Assembly (NCBI GenBank): GCA_025201365.1
Contig: JAIXMF010000005.1
Span: 806,001 to 870,000 of the forward strand
Length of the DNA stretch: 64,000 nt
Origin: Syncephalis plumigaleata
Taxonomy: Eukaryota; Zoopagomycota; Zoopagomycetes; Zoopagales; Piptocephalidaceae
Direction of reading: 5' to 3'
Shown here: in pieces, positions 33,872 to 43,071 of the stretch
How the letters are laid out: every line of letters begins with the position of its first letter
How positions within the stretch are numbered: position 1 is the stretch's first letter
Notes under the pieces: generated by a model
Database searches by the model: none
The model's input: only the letters and a program-made list of their open reading frames with translations
What the model was told of the DNA's origin: nothing
Position numbers and translations under genes: made by a program

Positions 33872-35319
33872 ATGAAGTTGCTTCTACCAAGTGTTTCGAC
33901 GGTGTTTATGCTTATGCTTATGCATCATGCCCTTGCGACACCTATCGATTTCCAGTCAGCTGCTCAAATACCCAAAGAAGGTATGCATCAATGATAGTTG
34001 CTGGATTCGTGCTAATGTCAAGCTTCTAGATATGAATTCCTTTCTCGAGTATATGAATTACAAAACTGTGAACGGAGCTACCTATGGTGTAAAAGATCTT
34101 ATCATTAAAAAGATACTAGGTCGTGGTGCTCAATCCGTCACGGGACTAGTGGAATTTAGAAAGAGGAACGCTATACTAAAGTGCGGTTATCACATGAAGA
34201 TTATGAATACAAATATCGTCAAGAATGAAGGGAAAGCTTATCAGGTGAGATGATAGTATACAATGTGTGTGTGTGTGTGTGTGTGTGTGTGATTGCCACT
34301 GGATTAACAATTGTATTAGAAAATATACGCAGCACAAAAGAACAAGGTACCAGGATCTGAATACGTGGTCAATACTATCGCTTCGTTTCCCGTGAAACTA
34401 AACATGGCATTTGTGAGGAAACAATACAGTCAGGAGGCCAAAGAGCTTCCTAATTTCTTTGAAGATTTCTTTTCCGAAAAGGGCCACTGCTTTATAACTG
34501 AATACATTCAGAGTGAGACGCTAAGGAAATATAGCACGTCCCTAGATGGTGGTGATAAGCGACAAAAGGCGATTAAGCTCTTACCGCTAATGCTTCAGGT
34601 GCTTGAGGGTAAGTATGCGCTATTCTACCCAATAATACGGTAAACTCATCCGAATTGCGTAGGTGTCAAATTCTTGAACAGTCAAGGCATTGCACATAGA
34701 GATCTTCAGCCTGAAAGTAAGGAACAATAAAGCGCATTACATTGATGTAGACATGATCAATCGACTGACATGCATCTACATTTACGTATAAATATAAACA
34801 CATATTTATTCTTATTTATATATTTATTTAGATATTCTCATATCCAACGAGCAATCTGGCAAGCGTAAAGCTACGATTATCGACTTTGATAGCTGCGAGA
34901 ATTTCGACATTAGCAAGCCACCACTAGCTACCGGTTCTAGCAATGCGTTAATCCAGTATTTGCCATTCGAAGCGGTAGTCGGAATGCAGTACAATCTGCT
35001 TGGTGTGGATTCGTGGCAAGTGGGCGCTACCTTCTATGAGGCATTAGCGGGAGTACCACCAACTACCGCTGTGATTAATGCTCACAACGTGCATCCTGGC
35101 ACCGAAGTATCGTTCATCTTGTCCAACATTATAGGCAAGCCATTTGCACTACCACCCGTGACCAATGATCCAATATTACGTAACGCGTGGAAACCGTTAA
35201 CCGATCAACTTGCACCGCTTCTAACCATTGATCCTAACAAACGATCAACTGTAGCGGGATTTTTGAAGGACTATCGCCCAGCATCACAAGGACCACCACC
35301 ACCATTGCCACCTCGTTAA
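33872..35319 (+). CDS. Secreted protein-kinase-like protein
   Basis: Five exons (33872-33980, 34030-34244, 34320-34608, 34663-34716, 34832-35319) give 384 aa. The first exon is a signal peptide (MKLLLPSVSTVFMLMLMHHA, cleavage likely near ALA-TP). The rest is a divergent eukaryotic protein-kinase fold: glycine loop KILGRGAQSV, candidate ATP lysine in AILKCGY, catalytic loop IAHRDLQPENIL (HRD and Asn kept), a metal-binding Asp in IIDFDSCEN (DFG changed to DFD), and a C-lobe VDSWQVGATFYEALAG. It ends in a proline tail GPPPPLPPR. The catalytic Lys, Asp, Asn and Asp are all present, so activity is possible. Substrate and location (secreted or endomembrane) are unknown. Intron 2 holds a (GT)n microsatellite. 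Confidence 0.75.
34266..34290 (+). repeat. (GT)n microsatellite in an intron
   Basis: About 12 GT units in intron 2 of the secreted kinase-like gene. Simple repeat with no further role seen. Confidence 0.8.
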
Positions 35320-35428
35320 GCTGTGACGTACACTGGAATAAAACGTATTAATAAAAATAGATTCGCGTACATTATGTACACAATATAGACATACTCGACA
35401 ATGAGCTCATATCAAATGTCAAAATGAT

Positions 35429-35491
35429 AAAAAAAATTCTCCCGTAGGAGTAATCCACTCAAGATTTACGTGTCATCCTTATGCAGGGGCA

Positions 35492-35522
<31 letters not shown>

Positions 35523-35552
35523 TTCATATGTCACAGGATTCCGAAGAAAACC
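35429..35552 (-). ncRNA. U6 spliceosomal snRNA
   Basis: The minus strand reads the invariant U6 core: TTGGAACGATACAGAGAAGA, TTAGCAT, TGCCCCTGCATAAGGATGACAC, covering the ACAGAGA box, the AGC triad and the internal stem-loop. A 5' hairpin (CTTCGG loop) starts near 35552, and the RNA ends in a run of eight T (complement of 35429-35436), a Pol III terminator. U6 forms the catalytic centre of the major spliceosome. About 120 nt, slightly longer than most U6 RNAs because of the 3' tail. Confidence 0.96.
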
Positions 35553-35578
35553 TGGACAATTTGTATTTCCTCCTTACT

Positions 35579-35588
35579 ACTATATAAG
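35579..35588 (-). promoter_or_regulatory. TATA box of the U6 gene
   Basis: CTTATATAGT on the minus strand lies about 28-36 bp upstream of the inferred U6 5' end, the position expected for a Pol III type 3 TATA element. Confidence 0.75.
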
Positions 35589-35772
35589 CCTTACTTTTAT
35601 GCATAAATGGGATCATGCAATTGTGTAATGTTTCTGTTGACCAATCATTAATTGCGAATGGTTTTCTTTTGAATTTATCAATTAATCCTCCTTTCACCAT
35701 TCATTTTATTGACCAGAATAAACATTATCACTCTCGTTTCACACCACGTTGTAGTCAGATTGTTTTTGCAAT

Positions 35773-36879
35773 ATGAACAGATTCAATAACCATAACAATA
35801 ACACCAATAACGGAGATGAGCAACATCTTCGTCAGCAATTACAGCAACTCCAGTTGCAAGTGCGTACACTGGAGGCACAGCTACAGAATTATGGTGAAAG
35901 TAAAGAAAAGACAAGACACGATCCTAGTCGTCACTACGCTCACCACCCCTCTTCGCAACGACATTTACTCGATAAACCGCTGGAAGATAGTGAGCTGTAC
36001 GGGAATCCGCAAAGACAGCAGCCTTATTTGTCGGAATCAGAGTATAGACCGCCCTCGAAGCATCCATTCTTTGATATCAACATATACTCGAATGGAAAGC
36101 AAGCAGCAACAATGGACAAGGATGAGGAGGAGGATGAGGAGGATGAGGTAGAAGGGGAATGGTGGCGTAGCGATATGGCCGACGTCCACTGGACACGACA
36201 ATCCATGACACCGCTAATATCCGATGATGGAGAGGAGATATTGCCGTCAAAACATCAAGCGCAGCCATCGCGAATCATGAACAACAACAACAACAACAAC
36301 TATAATAATATGTACAGAAATCAAGATGCTTCCAGTACAATCGATGATAATGCATCCTCTTACTCGTATGGGGTCGAGCGTGTACTAACATGGATGGACA
36401 ATGCGTTAGACGTGTATCATCAACGGCAGAAGCAGCGAGATGTCAATTATAATATGCTATCTGAATTTGAAGAAGAGACTAGACGTGTCGACCATCGTAA
36501 TCCGTCAAATCGATACGCATTTACCGATACAACCTTAGCTTCTAATAGAAGGCATCGACAGCCAACAACCACATCAGCAACAGCAGCAGCAACTCGCCTA
36601 CCAGAAGTGCGTGTAGATCCATACGGTATAAATGGTACGAATCAGACACATCGAGTGCATAAATCTCGCAAGTTGCAAACAAAGGAACGTGAATATGGCA
36701 TGATGCCCATGGTTGATTCGCTACCGCATTCACAAACACTAAACTTGCGTAAATCTCTGCCAAATCCATATGAAATGCTAGGCTATCAGCCCTCGAATCA
36801 AATGCCGTATGATACAAGGAGGAATCAATATCAATATCAATATCGAGAGCAAGATCATTATAAACAGACACGAATATAA
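35773..36879 (+). CDS. Low-complexity protein of unknown function
   Basis: Single-exon frame of 368 aa, not recognised. Residues 18-40 form a Gln/Leu-rich coiled coil (EQHLRQQLQQLQLQVRTLEA). An acidic run DKDEEEDEEDEVEGEWW sits near residue 116, Asn runs near residue 170, and conserved-looking aromatic pieces follow (GVERVLTWMDNALDVY near residue 197). The C-terminal half is basic and Tyr-rich (YQYQYREQDHYKQTRI at the end). No signal peptide, membrane span or enzyme motif. The first ATG is used. Codon structure over 1.1 kb without a stop supports a real gene. Confidence 0.65.
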   Translation: MNRFNNHNNNTNNGDEQHLRQQLQQLQLQVRTLEAQLQNYGESKEKTRHDPSRHYAHHPSSQRHLLDKPLEDSELYGNPQRQQPYLSESEYRPPSKHPFFDINIYSNGKQAATMDKDEEEDEEDEVEGEWWRSDMADVHWTRQSMTPLISDDGEEILPSKHQAQPSRIMNNNNNNNYNNMYRNQDASSTIDDNASSYSYGVERVLTWMDNALDVYHQRQKQRDVNYNMLSEFEEETRRVDHRNPSNRYAFTDTTLASNRRHRQPTTTSATAAATRLPEVRVDPYGINGTNQTHRVHKSRKLQTKEREYGMMPMVDSLPHSQTLNLRKSLPNPYEMLGYQPSNQMPYDTRRNQYQYQYREQDHYKQTRI

Positions 36880-37015
36880 TAGATCAATATCCATACGTAT
36901 ATATCCCTTCTATAAGTACACTGTAATTATACTACTTTATTTAAGCATATTATCAACTTGAAATAAACGTACGTCTCGTTGTTGTTGTTGTTGTTGTTGA
37001 TCAACCATCGCCGTA

Positions 37016-38491
37016 TTACTGATATTTGACGATGTGTTCACTATGCTGCTCAATTAGCTTCTTGATAATCTGCTCTTCAATCTCAACACCCTGCTCCAAT
37101 TGCTCTTTAGATAGTCGAATCTCGTGCTCGTTATGCTGATCAACGAGAACGACCAGCCATTTACGCGAGTTCAACATATTACCGATAACTAGCTGGTGTC
37201 CGTAACGATTCAGTGCGTGACGAGCCTTAGGAATCAACATGTTAGGATCGGTCTCCAGCTAGCGGGTAAGCACTGTTAGTATTTGTCGTGCTTATTGATA
37301 ACTAAACAGAATACGCTACCTTGAACGAGACGACAAATCCATCGGCTGCCCATTCTTTAACGAGAGGCTTTAGGAATTTCGGCACTTGGTCCATATGCAA
37401 CGATAGACCTCCATCGCCCGATTGAATCTTATGTTCTGCCTGTGCAACCCATCATACCATACAATGTTCAATTAAACTACACTCTATTGCTACTCGTCTC
37501 ATCCATCTGTCTTACCATATTCTTGGCCGGAATAAAGAAATCGCTTACTGCTGCCGCCAAATAGAACAAAGCTTTCTCTTTGAGAACAGACATGATACGA
37601 GCGCATGATCGTAGTAGAAACAAGTAATCGGTCACAGTAACAAAGTCGATCATGATTAGCGTGCCCTCTTCTCTTGCCTACAATCAGCATATATATCATT
37701 ATTATCTTTATCTTTGCTATTACAAATGTAGAATAAGCAGCATTAGTCATTACCTTTTGATATTTAGCCAGTACTGCGCTCATCATGTCACGAAATTCAT
37801 CGCCCACTTTATATATACATAGGTAGATAGGTAGATAGGAAACATTCGATTAGTTGATGCTATTAGTTGATATTCCATAGAGCAATAATACACCAATATA
37901 CTTGCCTTTTATATTATTATTTTCATCCAGCGTCATATGATCGAGGAAACAATTCGTCGTATGCGAATAATGTCGACTGTAGGGCTGCAAGCTGAATTGA
38001 CGATGCATGAATATTACCGCGTAGCCCTGCTCTAATAGATATGTATATACACGCACATCAAGCATCGATTAGAGTTAAGCAATCGTAACTATATGATAAA
38101 ATAACTCGTCATCATTACTACTGCTACTGCTTATGCTTATTCGTCTACACTAAAGGATATTCAGCTGAAGTGGCACCACGTGTACCGGCACTAAAGTTAT
38201 CCATAAACCGTACGGTATTCACTTCCAATGGCACGGTGGTACCGCCACTCTATCAGTATCTCAATCGTCAATATATATAATCATATCATAGTTGTAATAC
38301 AACTGGCCACTACTCACCGTTACAAGAGCCACCCGTCGACCTGTGCCCAAATGTTGTTGTACAAACGCTTCGACACTCGCTTCATGCGCGGCTAGGTTAC
38401 GTGGTGCCGGATTCTCTTCAAAGTAAGTGGTTGGGTTTACCGGTTCTTCAGGCTTATAATCCCGAATGGCAACAGATTGCGGTAGTGACAT
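37016..38491 (-). CDS. Phosphopantothenate-cysteine ligase (PPCS; yeast Cab2-like)
   Basis: Joins phosphopantothenate to cysteine, the second step of coenzyme A synthesis. Seven exons (38491-38318, 38249-38161, 38042-37906, 37806-37754, 37677-37516, 37439-37320, 37258-37016) close exactly to 325 aa. Seen: [109 protein letters not shown]. Two introns are unusual. Intron 2 (38160-38043) begins ATATCCTTT and ends AC, a U12-type AT-AC intron that splits GA|A inside the conserved SAEYLLEQGY. Intron 3 (37905-37807) starts GCAAGT (GC-AG). Alternative GT-AG junctions that restore this conserved block were not found. Confidence 0.92.
38043..38160 (-). other. U12-type AT-AC intron in PPCS
   Basis: 118-nt intron on the minus strand. 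The 5' splice site ATATCCTTTA is a full match to the U12 consensus (A/G)TATCCTTT, and the 3' end is TATATAC. A branch-like TTGCTTAAC (consensus TTCCTTAAC) lies at 38082-38074, 32 nt from the 3' splice site, longer than the usual 10-20 nt. Splicing here restores the conserved PPCS block and the whole reading frame. Confidence 0.8.
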
Positions 38492-38943
38492 GATAACCGT
38501 TATAATTATTAGCTACTAGTTATATCGGGCAAGGTATTCCTGGTTGATAACGTAGGATATTGTATTGATATGCGAAGGAACGAAAGGAAAGGGCAGACGT
38601 CGTGTATACAAGAGCGTATACTTGCAAACAAAAGAGAAACAAGGGCCTCATCATTTCTCTTCTGATTCATAAATTGACCTGCTCATATCGATCGTACGAG
38701 TCTCGTGGGATCATTCATTGGTCGTGAAGTAACACGAATATTGCCCTAGTTTATTGATTATCCCGAGTGTTACCACTATCATCGTCATTATCACCGATGA
38801 TAGCAACGAATGAAGCAAGTAGACAAACTAGCTGATTTTATTAGAATAGATGCAGTTATGTATATTGTGAGAGTGAGGTAGCCTAAAATGGCACTATTGT
38901 TTACAAGTGTAATCACAATAAAAGTAATAGTATAGCATTTTCA
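38492..38943. other. Intergenic region upstream of PPCS
   Basis: A 452-bp AT-rich spacer containing the PPCS promoter side and the 3' side of the membrane protein gene. No further feature seen. Confidence 0.45.
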
Positions 38944-40621
38944 TTAATAAGAATTGTTCATTTGATTAGATACAGGCGATGCTGGAGCCGTTAATACTAG
39001 ACTGTCATCGGCATGCCATCGTGTTACCGTATAAATAGTCGGTGGATAGTTGATAGTATGGTTGTTGGCATCATAATTACTACGTGATGCATCATCAATG
39101 AAAGACTTGTCATTTGACATGGCATCTCTCGATTGTATCGGCTTGCTAGTCGTGCTTTCACTTATATATAAACTATGCCATAGCAAGCTACCATTGCTTA
39201 TTGTGTCATCACCGTGCAAGTTGCTTTGAGTCTGTGTTGTTCGATTATTCGATCGATTGGAACTGGTCGATGCAGCACGTAGCGCACTACCAATCGTGAG
39301 TGTCTTTTGACATACTCAATCCCGTGAACTTTGAAAAGCTATCACGTAGACACCAATCGATATACTTGGAAATATAACAATATGATGCACGATAATCACG
39401 ATATAATGAAGCCATGGAATAGTGGCAATTTGACGTAATAGCAGGTAACTGGGAAGCGTGATAAACGCGGTAAGTATGGAGTATATCAAAATGAGTAGAA
39501 ATAAACTACGGAAATAGTAGGTGGCGTGTAATTCTTCCTTGGTCAATGGCGACTTGTGTCCCGATGGTTGTGCATGATTCGATAGAATCTTATAAAAACC
39601 ATGCGAGTAATAGCTCGTAATGACCACGATAATAGTGGCCATCGTAGTGACAAACAATGAAATAGTAATAATGGCATTAGTCATGTTAACGGAATCGTAA
39701 TGATCAACAGCGATACCGAGCCACAAGGCTAGCGATAGTAAAACGATCATAATGAATAGATTGAACCATATCATAATGTGGTATAGTATTCGTGGCTTGG
39801 GTACACGAAGTAACAGCGAGTGCTGCAATCGAGAACACTTGACGAGTCCTTTGAGTGTTGTCCGCCACACGAATACGGATGGAATGTGGACAATTGAACT
39901 GGCTATAAACACGACCAAAGAAACGGTAATCGACATCATATCAACTGAGACTAGAATGTCGCGCACCACTTGTAGATGCCACCAATCGAACACACTTGTT
40001 ATATAGAGCAGAAGCTGAATCGACGGATGAGGCAGTAAACAAATGATGAGGCCATCCAATGGTCTTGGCATAGGATAGCCATCTACTCGATGCCATAATC
40101 CGTTGTATAGACGATGACGAATACGATAGCAGAGGGTGAAAACACCGAGTGCCACTCCTATACCATGTAGGACACAGCTGAAGGAAAAGATAATCAGTAG
40201 GTTGGCATCATAGATGCATGTCTCTTTATTGGCCACTTCATCATAGGTACACTCGTAGACGTGAAGTGCAAGATTGTAATTAACAATGGTCATAATGTTC
40301 GTACAGCGATAGTGATAGAATGGGCACAGATACTAGGTAATAAGAATAAAGGAAACTAGGACAGTAGCTTAAAAGAGGGGACACGCACTTGTTTGGAAGG
40401 TATAATAGACGATAGACGGTAATCGTAACGGTAAATGACATATAATAAAAGGTACTCTCTTGATCATATATACGTATACATAATGAACAACCGGTTATAT
40501 AAATAAAAGTCATAGTATTACAGAATAGGCGGTGTAATGTCGTGTTACCATTCGGATTGCCTTGTGCAGTAATGAATAGCATGATTGAAATAAATGTCCA
40601 TGTGCATTCATAGTCGTCCAC
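38944..40621 (-). CDS. Multi-pass (about 7-9 TM) membrane protein, GPCR-like topology
   Basis: A central frame (40293-39316, 325 aa) carries about seven hydrophobic spans, including LLIIFSFSCVLHGIGVALGV, ISLFVTTMATIIVVITSYYS and YIVIIVHHIVIFPSISIGVY, separated by short basic or polar loops. It is preceded by a likely first exon (from 40621, with two more hydrophobic stretches); a 52-nt intron with a weak GTGTCC donor would join them in frame. The central frame ends in TGA (39316), yet the same frame continues open for about 120 more codons to 38944 as a polar Ser/Asn-rich tail. A 42-nt intron removing the TGA (donor about 39345) or readthrough could link them. The family was not recognised; receptor-like topology is inference only. 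Confidence 0.6.
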
Positions 40622-40662
40622 GTTGCGACAAATTACTACTAGAAACAGAACACTAGTCCCTT

Positions 40663-42071
40663 CTAGGATGTGATTACACTCGTTTTCTGCCGTTTACTCG
40701 GTGGCCATAGCGTAGTTTCATCAGATGATGTAGATTGCTCTGTTGTATTAGCTGCTTCCTCCTCCTCTTCCTCTTCTTGTTCTTCTTGTTCTTCTTGTTC
40801 TTCTTCTTCTTCTTCGTCTGTATCCGAATAGGCCACAAGACTATGTAGGTTACCCAAGGAACAAGTAATTGCTGCATTTCCGTCGTGTAATTCTGGTTCC
40901 GGATCCTTCATTCCAATCGTGGTATTGCTGTCACCTTCATCATTTGAATCCGGTTCTTGTACCTCGAATGTTCTCACCAATTCTTTGTCATTCTCATCGC
41001 ACGGATCACCATCATCATCGTTAGTAGTAGTAGTAGTAGTATTGTTGTCTAACAATGGCGTGCTAGTTTGACATTGTTCATTGTTCTCAGTATTAGTTTC
41101 GCAAGTTGTATTCATATGCTCATCTTGCTGTTTATCTATCGAGTAAGGGCATGCCACCAATTGCCAATGTTCAGGTATCACATGATCATTATAAGCAACA
41201 ATAATGGTCGGATATTCTATTATGGTCTTGGCTTGTAACGCCATATACAATGGCATATCACGTAATAAGTCATAGTAAATAGGTGCATTTGCCGGTGAAT
41301 CTATACGACGTAATAGAATATGCGCTATAGTCTGACTAGCTGATGATGATGATGATGATGATGATGTAGTATCGGTGGATTGATTGCTTTTCAGCCTTTT
41401 ACATGCATTCTGTATGATATCATCAAGCAATAATGTATCGGCCATTCTATTATTATTCATATAAGCATTCATTCTAGTACATCCTAGTAGTAATAGCATA
41501 CCTGTGTAGTAATACAGTTTGAGCATCCTTATTTACACCAAATGCCACTTGAACTGTCCATAGCATATGTTTCTGCTTGCCATCCCAACTTGTACGATTC
41601 TCTTGTTGACGCTGCATTCCAGTGGCTAGATTATGTACGGTAACTTGACATCGATTAAATGCCCATTTAGCAATACGTTCACCTCTACTCAAATGTGCTC
41701 GGTGATGATGCTGATGACGATGCTGATGTAAAGATCCATTACTGTCATTGCCATTACGAGTGGTATTCATTCTTTCCGCATTAATCTTCTTCTCTACTCC
41801 TTCTTCTAGAAATTGAATATCTATGATATTGATTTAGTGATACGAGCAATTTACAGTTTAACTAGATTAACCCACCACTTGTCAATTGATTAATGCCGAA
41901 TTCCTTCATTGGCACATAGCTAGTGCGATCTCGTTTACCAGAACAACCTGTTTGGCTTTTATGCGTTTGAACACATGAAAGTGAACAGGTACGCGTTTCG
42001 CAACGAGGACATCGATACTTTGCGATAGCTGTATGACAACTAGCGCATAGATTCGTATGTTCATCGGCCAT
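40663..42071 (-). CDS. Box C/D snoRNP assembly factor BCD1 (ZNHIT6)
   Basis: HIT-type zinc-finger protein needed to assemble box C/D snoRNPs. Three exons (42071-41876, 41820-41502, 41446-40663) give 432 aa. The N-terminal zinc finger is clear: LCASCHTAIAKYRCPRCETR, TCSLSCVQTHKSQTGCSGKR, with the paired CxxC/CxxxC/HxxxC ligands, followed by DRTSYVPMKEFG (family D-x-T-x-Y-x-P). The middle has CQVTVHNLATGM and KHMLWTVQVAFG, and exon 3 has KTIIEYPTIIVAYND, all typical of BCD1. The C-terminus is disordered, with poly-Ser, poly-Thr and a Glu/Gln run from a GAA-type microsatellite (40757-40820). A short upstream in-frame ATG at 42086 is possible. A transposon copy sits 127 bp upstream. Confidence 0.9.
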
Positions 42072-42197
42072 TCTAATCACTAGCACAGGAATCTAGAAAA
42101 TAAAATAAAAAGAAGAAAAATAAAAACCTCAAGTTTGCAATAAATCTGACATCATTAATGTAATCATTGTTTGTTCATACACACATCATATCATCTA

Positions 42198-42746
42198 CAG
42201 ACTTTTTCCATCCAATTTGCGCAGTTAGCCATTTGTTGTTACGAATAAATAATATTTAACACTTACAAGGACTCCTGTATTTTGAGGTGTAAGATAGCGA
42301 TAACTATCACGGATGAATTGTTTTTTGTTGTTTAGTTCCCTCTTGGTCTTGCTCATCATTGCTTGAACGCTTAGAAGGAACGGCACCTCGTTGAAATTGT
42401 TCTGGAACAGGGTCTTCCTTACGAAGACTGTGGATAATCTGAATGAAGTTCAGACATGCAGCCATATCCCGATTCCATACACAATAATCAATAGCTACTT
42501 GTAAGTACATGACATGGCAATATCCAACTATACTCGTACACTTGTATCGTCTATCTTATATAATTGATGATGATAGTTATCACTATCAATAAATGATCCA
42601 TTACTGAATACTGAATTGTTATTATTATCGTGCTATATCAATTGGCATTTCTATGGTAATAATAGTGCTAACAATTGTGTTAATCTATTTATTAGTAAAC
42701 TGCAAAAGTGAAAAGATAAATGCGCAAATTGGATGGAAAAACACTG
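42198..42746. mobile_element. TIR DNA transposon, Fanzor-end MITE, copy 1 (549 bp)
   Basis: Ends are CAGACTTTTTCCATCCAATT on the left and, inverted on the right, CAGTGTTTTTCCATCCAATT, about 26-bp TIRs ending TTGCGCA with two mismatches. TA flanks both sides (42196-42197, 42747-42748), a TA target duplication as in Tc1/mariner elements. An internal inverted pair GATAGCGATAACTATC (42293-42308) and GATAGTTATCACTATC (right half, about 42571) lies inside. No transposase is present, so it is non-autonomous. The left half encodes, on the minus strand, the Fanzor/TnpB-like C-terminus listed separately, leaving 109 bp between its stop codon and the element end. Confidence 0.88.
42307..42510 (-). pseudogene. 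C-terminal remnant of a Fanzor/TnpB-like nuclease inside MITE copy 1
   Basis: A 67-codon frame reads CVWNRDMAACLNFIQIIHSL then P-E-Q-F-Q-R, followed by a polar tail. The W-N-R-D-x-x-A-x-x-N pattern plus a downstream P-x-x-F-x-R resembles the RuvC-III catalytic end of Fanzor proteins, eukaryotic relatives of bacterial TnpB that use guide RNAs. The same frame is kept in copy 3. The rest of the nuclease (RuvC-I, RuvC-II, zinc finger) is missing, so this is not a working enzyme. I am confident of the shared frame, less so of the family name; a different transposase C-terminus is the main alternative. Confidence 0.55.
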
Positions 42747-43071
42747 TATTCTACCACCAAACTGTTTTTATTGTATATGTATATGTATATGTATATGTAG
42801 ATATGTTGTATTGTATGCGTAACTTATTTAACCGACGATGCTTCCCGTGTATTGCACCTGCTACACAAGATGAATACGTAGGGGTAGATAAAATAAGCTG
42901 AATGAACTATCCAAGTAATCCAGCCCATTTATAAACCTAATAATAATAGTAATAATAGTAATAAACATGGACTGTCCTCTTTATAACTCGTATAGCAAGT
43001 GCAAATAGAGCAACGTTTAGCAAAAATGAAAGATAATAATAATAAAATAAGAATGAACGTGGTAGTCGATA
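42747..43071. other. Spacer between MITE copy 1 and BCAS3 3' end
   Basis: AT-rich sequence with a (GTATAT)n run near 42775-42798. Nothing coding was recognised. Confidence 0.45.
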
